From Alphaproteobacteria bacterium (lineage in GTDB: Bacteria > Pseudomonadota > Alphaproteobacteria > Sphingomonadales > Emcibacteraceae): a stretch of DNA of 14,463 bases. The notes under the pieces were generated by a model. That model had not been told where the DNA came from and searched no databases. It was given only the letters and a program-made list of their open reading frames with translations. The stretch lies in contig JAUILB010000037.1 in NCBI GenBank assembly GCA_030432815.1, positions 1 through 14,463 of the forward strand. The letters are read 5' to 3'. Positions within the stretch are counted from its first letter, which is position 1. The number at the start of each line of letters is the position of its first letter. The position numbers were made by a program, and so were the translations under genes. Below are positions 13,480 through 14,463 of this stretch, one piece after another.

Positions 13480-14463
13480 ATGAAACTTGATCAGTGTCTC
13501 AACATCGATGACTTCCGTGAAGTGGCACGCCGCCGTGCGCATAAAATGGTATTTGATTATATTGATGGCGGGGCGGATGATGAAATAACACTCACCCGAA
13601 ATATTAGTGCATTTAATGATTACGAACTGATGTATAAAGTTCTGAGTGGTGTTGACAGTCCGGACATTTCAACAACGATATTGGGGCAAAAAATTGATGT
13701 ACCTTTTTTTCTCTCCCCCTCTGCGGGTAACCGGCTTTTCCATACCCACGGCGAACGGGGACCGGCGAAGGCCGCTGAAAAAGTTAGCACCGTTTATTCC
13801 CTTGCCACCCTTTCATCCATATCCATTGAAGAAATCGGTACCCTGACCCGTGGGCCAAAATGGTTTCAGCTTTATGTCTGGAAGGATCGCGGACTGATAA
13901 AAGAAATGCTTGACCGCGCCAAAGCGGCTGGTTTTAGCGCCATGATGCTCACCGTGGATCTGCCGGTCGCCGGAAACCGTGAACAAGATCCTAAAAACGG
14001 TTTTACCGTTCCGCCCAAAATAGGTCCAAAACAAATGTGGGAAGGACTTAAAGCCCCATGGTGGGTGTTTGATTACCTGTTCGGTCCTGAAATTACCTAT
14101 GCCAATCTGGATAATACCACTTCAGCCATCAGCCTTAATAAATTTATTGAGAACCAAATGGATGCCAGCTTTAGCTGGAAAGATGCGGAGTGGTTACTCG
14201 GGGAATGGAACGGGCCAAGTATTATAAAAGGCATCGTTCGTGCCGATGATGCGGTACGCGCAGAACAAACCGGTTTTAATGCCATATCCATATCAAATCA
14301 TGGCGGGCGGCAGCTTGATACATCACCCGCGCCAATTTCGTGCCTTGCACCAATCCGCGATGCGGTAAGCGATAAGACCGAACTTTATGTTGATGGTGGT
14401 ATACGGCGCGGTACTGATATTCTTAAAGCCCTTGCCATGGGGGCGAATGCTGTAAGCTTTGCA
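13480..14463 (+). CDS. FMN-dependent alpha-hydroxy-acid dehydrogenase/oxidase (C-terminus cut by window edge)
   Basis: The first 328 codons of an FMN-dependent 2-hydroxy-acid oxidising enzyme (glycolate oxidase, L-lactate dehydrogenase, mandelate dehydrogenase family), from ATG 13480 to the window end. The key residues of glycolate oxidase are in place with the expected spacing: Tyr27 in FDYIDGGADDE, Gln130 and Tyr132 in FQLYVWKD, Asp160 in MLTVDLPVAGNRE, Arg167, Lys250 in IIKGIV, catalytic His274 and Arg277 in SNHGGRQLD, and the FMN-phosphate segment VDGGIRRGTDILKALAMGA (304-322). It oxidises a 2-hydroxy acid to the 2-oxo acid; the substrate is not evident. Residues 186-230 form the variable loop, here with an aromatic-rich stretch (MWEGLKAPWWVFDYLFG) that may contact the membrane or a partner. 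About 50 C-terminal residues are missing. Confidence 0.93.
   Translation, partial: MKLDQCLNIDDFREVARRRAHKMVFDYIDGGADDEITLTRNISAFNDYELMYKVLSGVDSPDISTTILGQKIDVPFFLSPSAGNRLFHTHGERGPAKAAEKVSTVYSLATLSSISIEEIGTLTRGPKWFQLYVWKDRGLIKEMLDRAKAAGFSAMMLTVDLPVAGNREQDPKNGFTVPPKIGPKQMWEGLKAPWWVFDYLFGPEITYANLDNTTSAISLNKFIENQMDASFSWKDAEWLLGEWNGPSIIKGIVRADDAVRAEQTGFNAISISNHGGRQLDTSPAPISCLAPIRDAVSDKTELYVDGGIRRGTDILKALAMGANAVSFA

Overview
This window looks like part of a moderately AT-rich alphaproteobacterial chromosome. The strongest clue is the block bolA (-) / J-domain protein / cobS / cobT (+), a gene order known from Alphaproteobacteria. The protein sequences of BolA, CobS and CobT are also alphaproteobacterial in style. 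No species can be named from the sequence alone. The window is gene-dense: sixteen protein genes are supported (two cut by the window edges), and there are no RNA genes, insertion sequences, CRISPR arrays or phage genes.

Layout. (1) 1-2901, minus strand: a tightly packed leucine-degradation operon, read liuB (methylcrotonyl-CoA carboxylase carboxyltransferase), liuC (methylglutaconyl-CoA hydratase), liuD (biotin-carboxylase subunit, cut by the left edge). liuC and liuD overlap by 8 bp. (2) 3016-4679, minus strand: a secreted serine hydrolase of the beta-lactamase/PBP4 fold and a four-helix membrane protein of unknown function. (3) 4794-6563, plus strand: a LysR-type regulator followed 6 bp later by an AEC-family permease. 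(4) 6560-10282: bolA on the minus strand, divergent from a three-gene plus-strand run encoding a J-domain protein with an N-terminal Cys/His cluster, the MoxR-type AAA+ ATPase CobS, and the VWA protein CobT. (5) 10279-11524: a JmjC/cupin-4 (ribosomal-oxygenase-like) protein on the minus strand, divergent from a small GIY-YIG protein. (6) 11505-13249: a secreted type I sulfatase (-) and a small GlsB/YeaQ-family membrane protein (+), followed by a hairpin terminator. (7) 13480-end: an FMN-dependent alpha-hydroxy-acid dehydrogenase, cut by the right edge.

How the genes work together. The liu genes turn 3-methylcrotonyl-CoA into 3-hydroxy-3-methylglutaryl-CoA. The regulator/permease pair is probably a small transport unit for an unknown substrate. 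CobS and CobT are the chaperone-like ATPase/VWA pair of aerobic cobaltochelatase, but no cobN or other corrin-pathway gene is present here; instead they sit with a J-domain protein and BolA, so protein or metal-centre maturation is a reasonable context. The most interesting points are this BolA/J-domain/AAA+/VWA neighbourhood with an abutting oxygenase, the unusual Cys/His J-domain protein, a TAGA-N5-TCTA palindrome found both beside the LysR gene and upstream of the liu promoter, and two convergent junctions that share a palindromic TTAA stop overlap.
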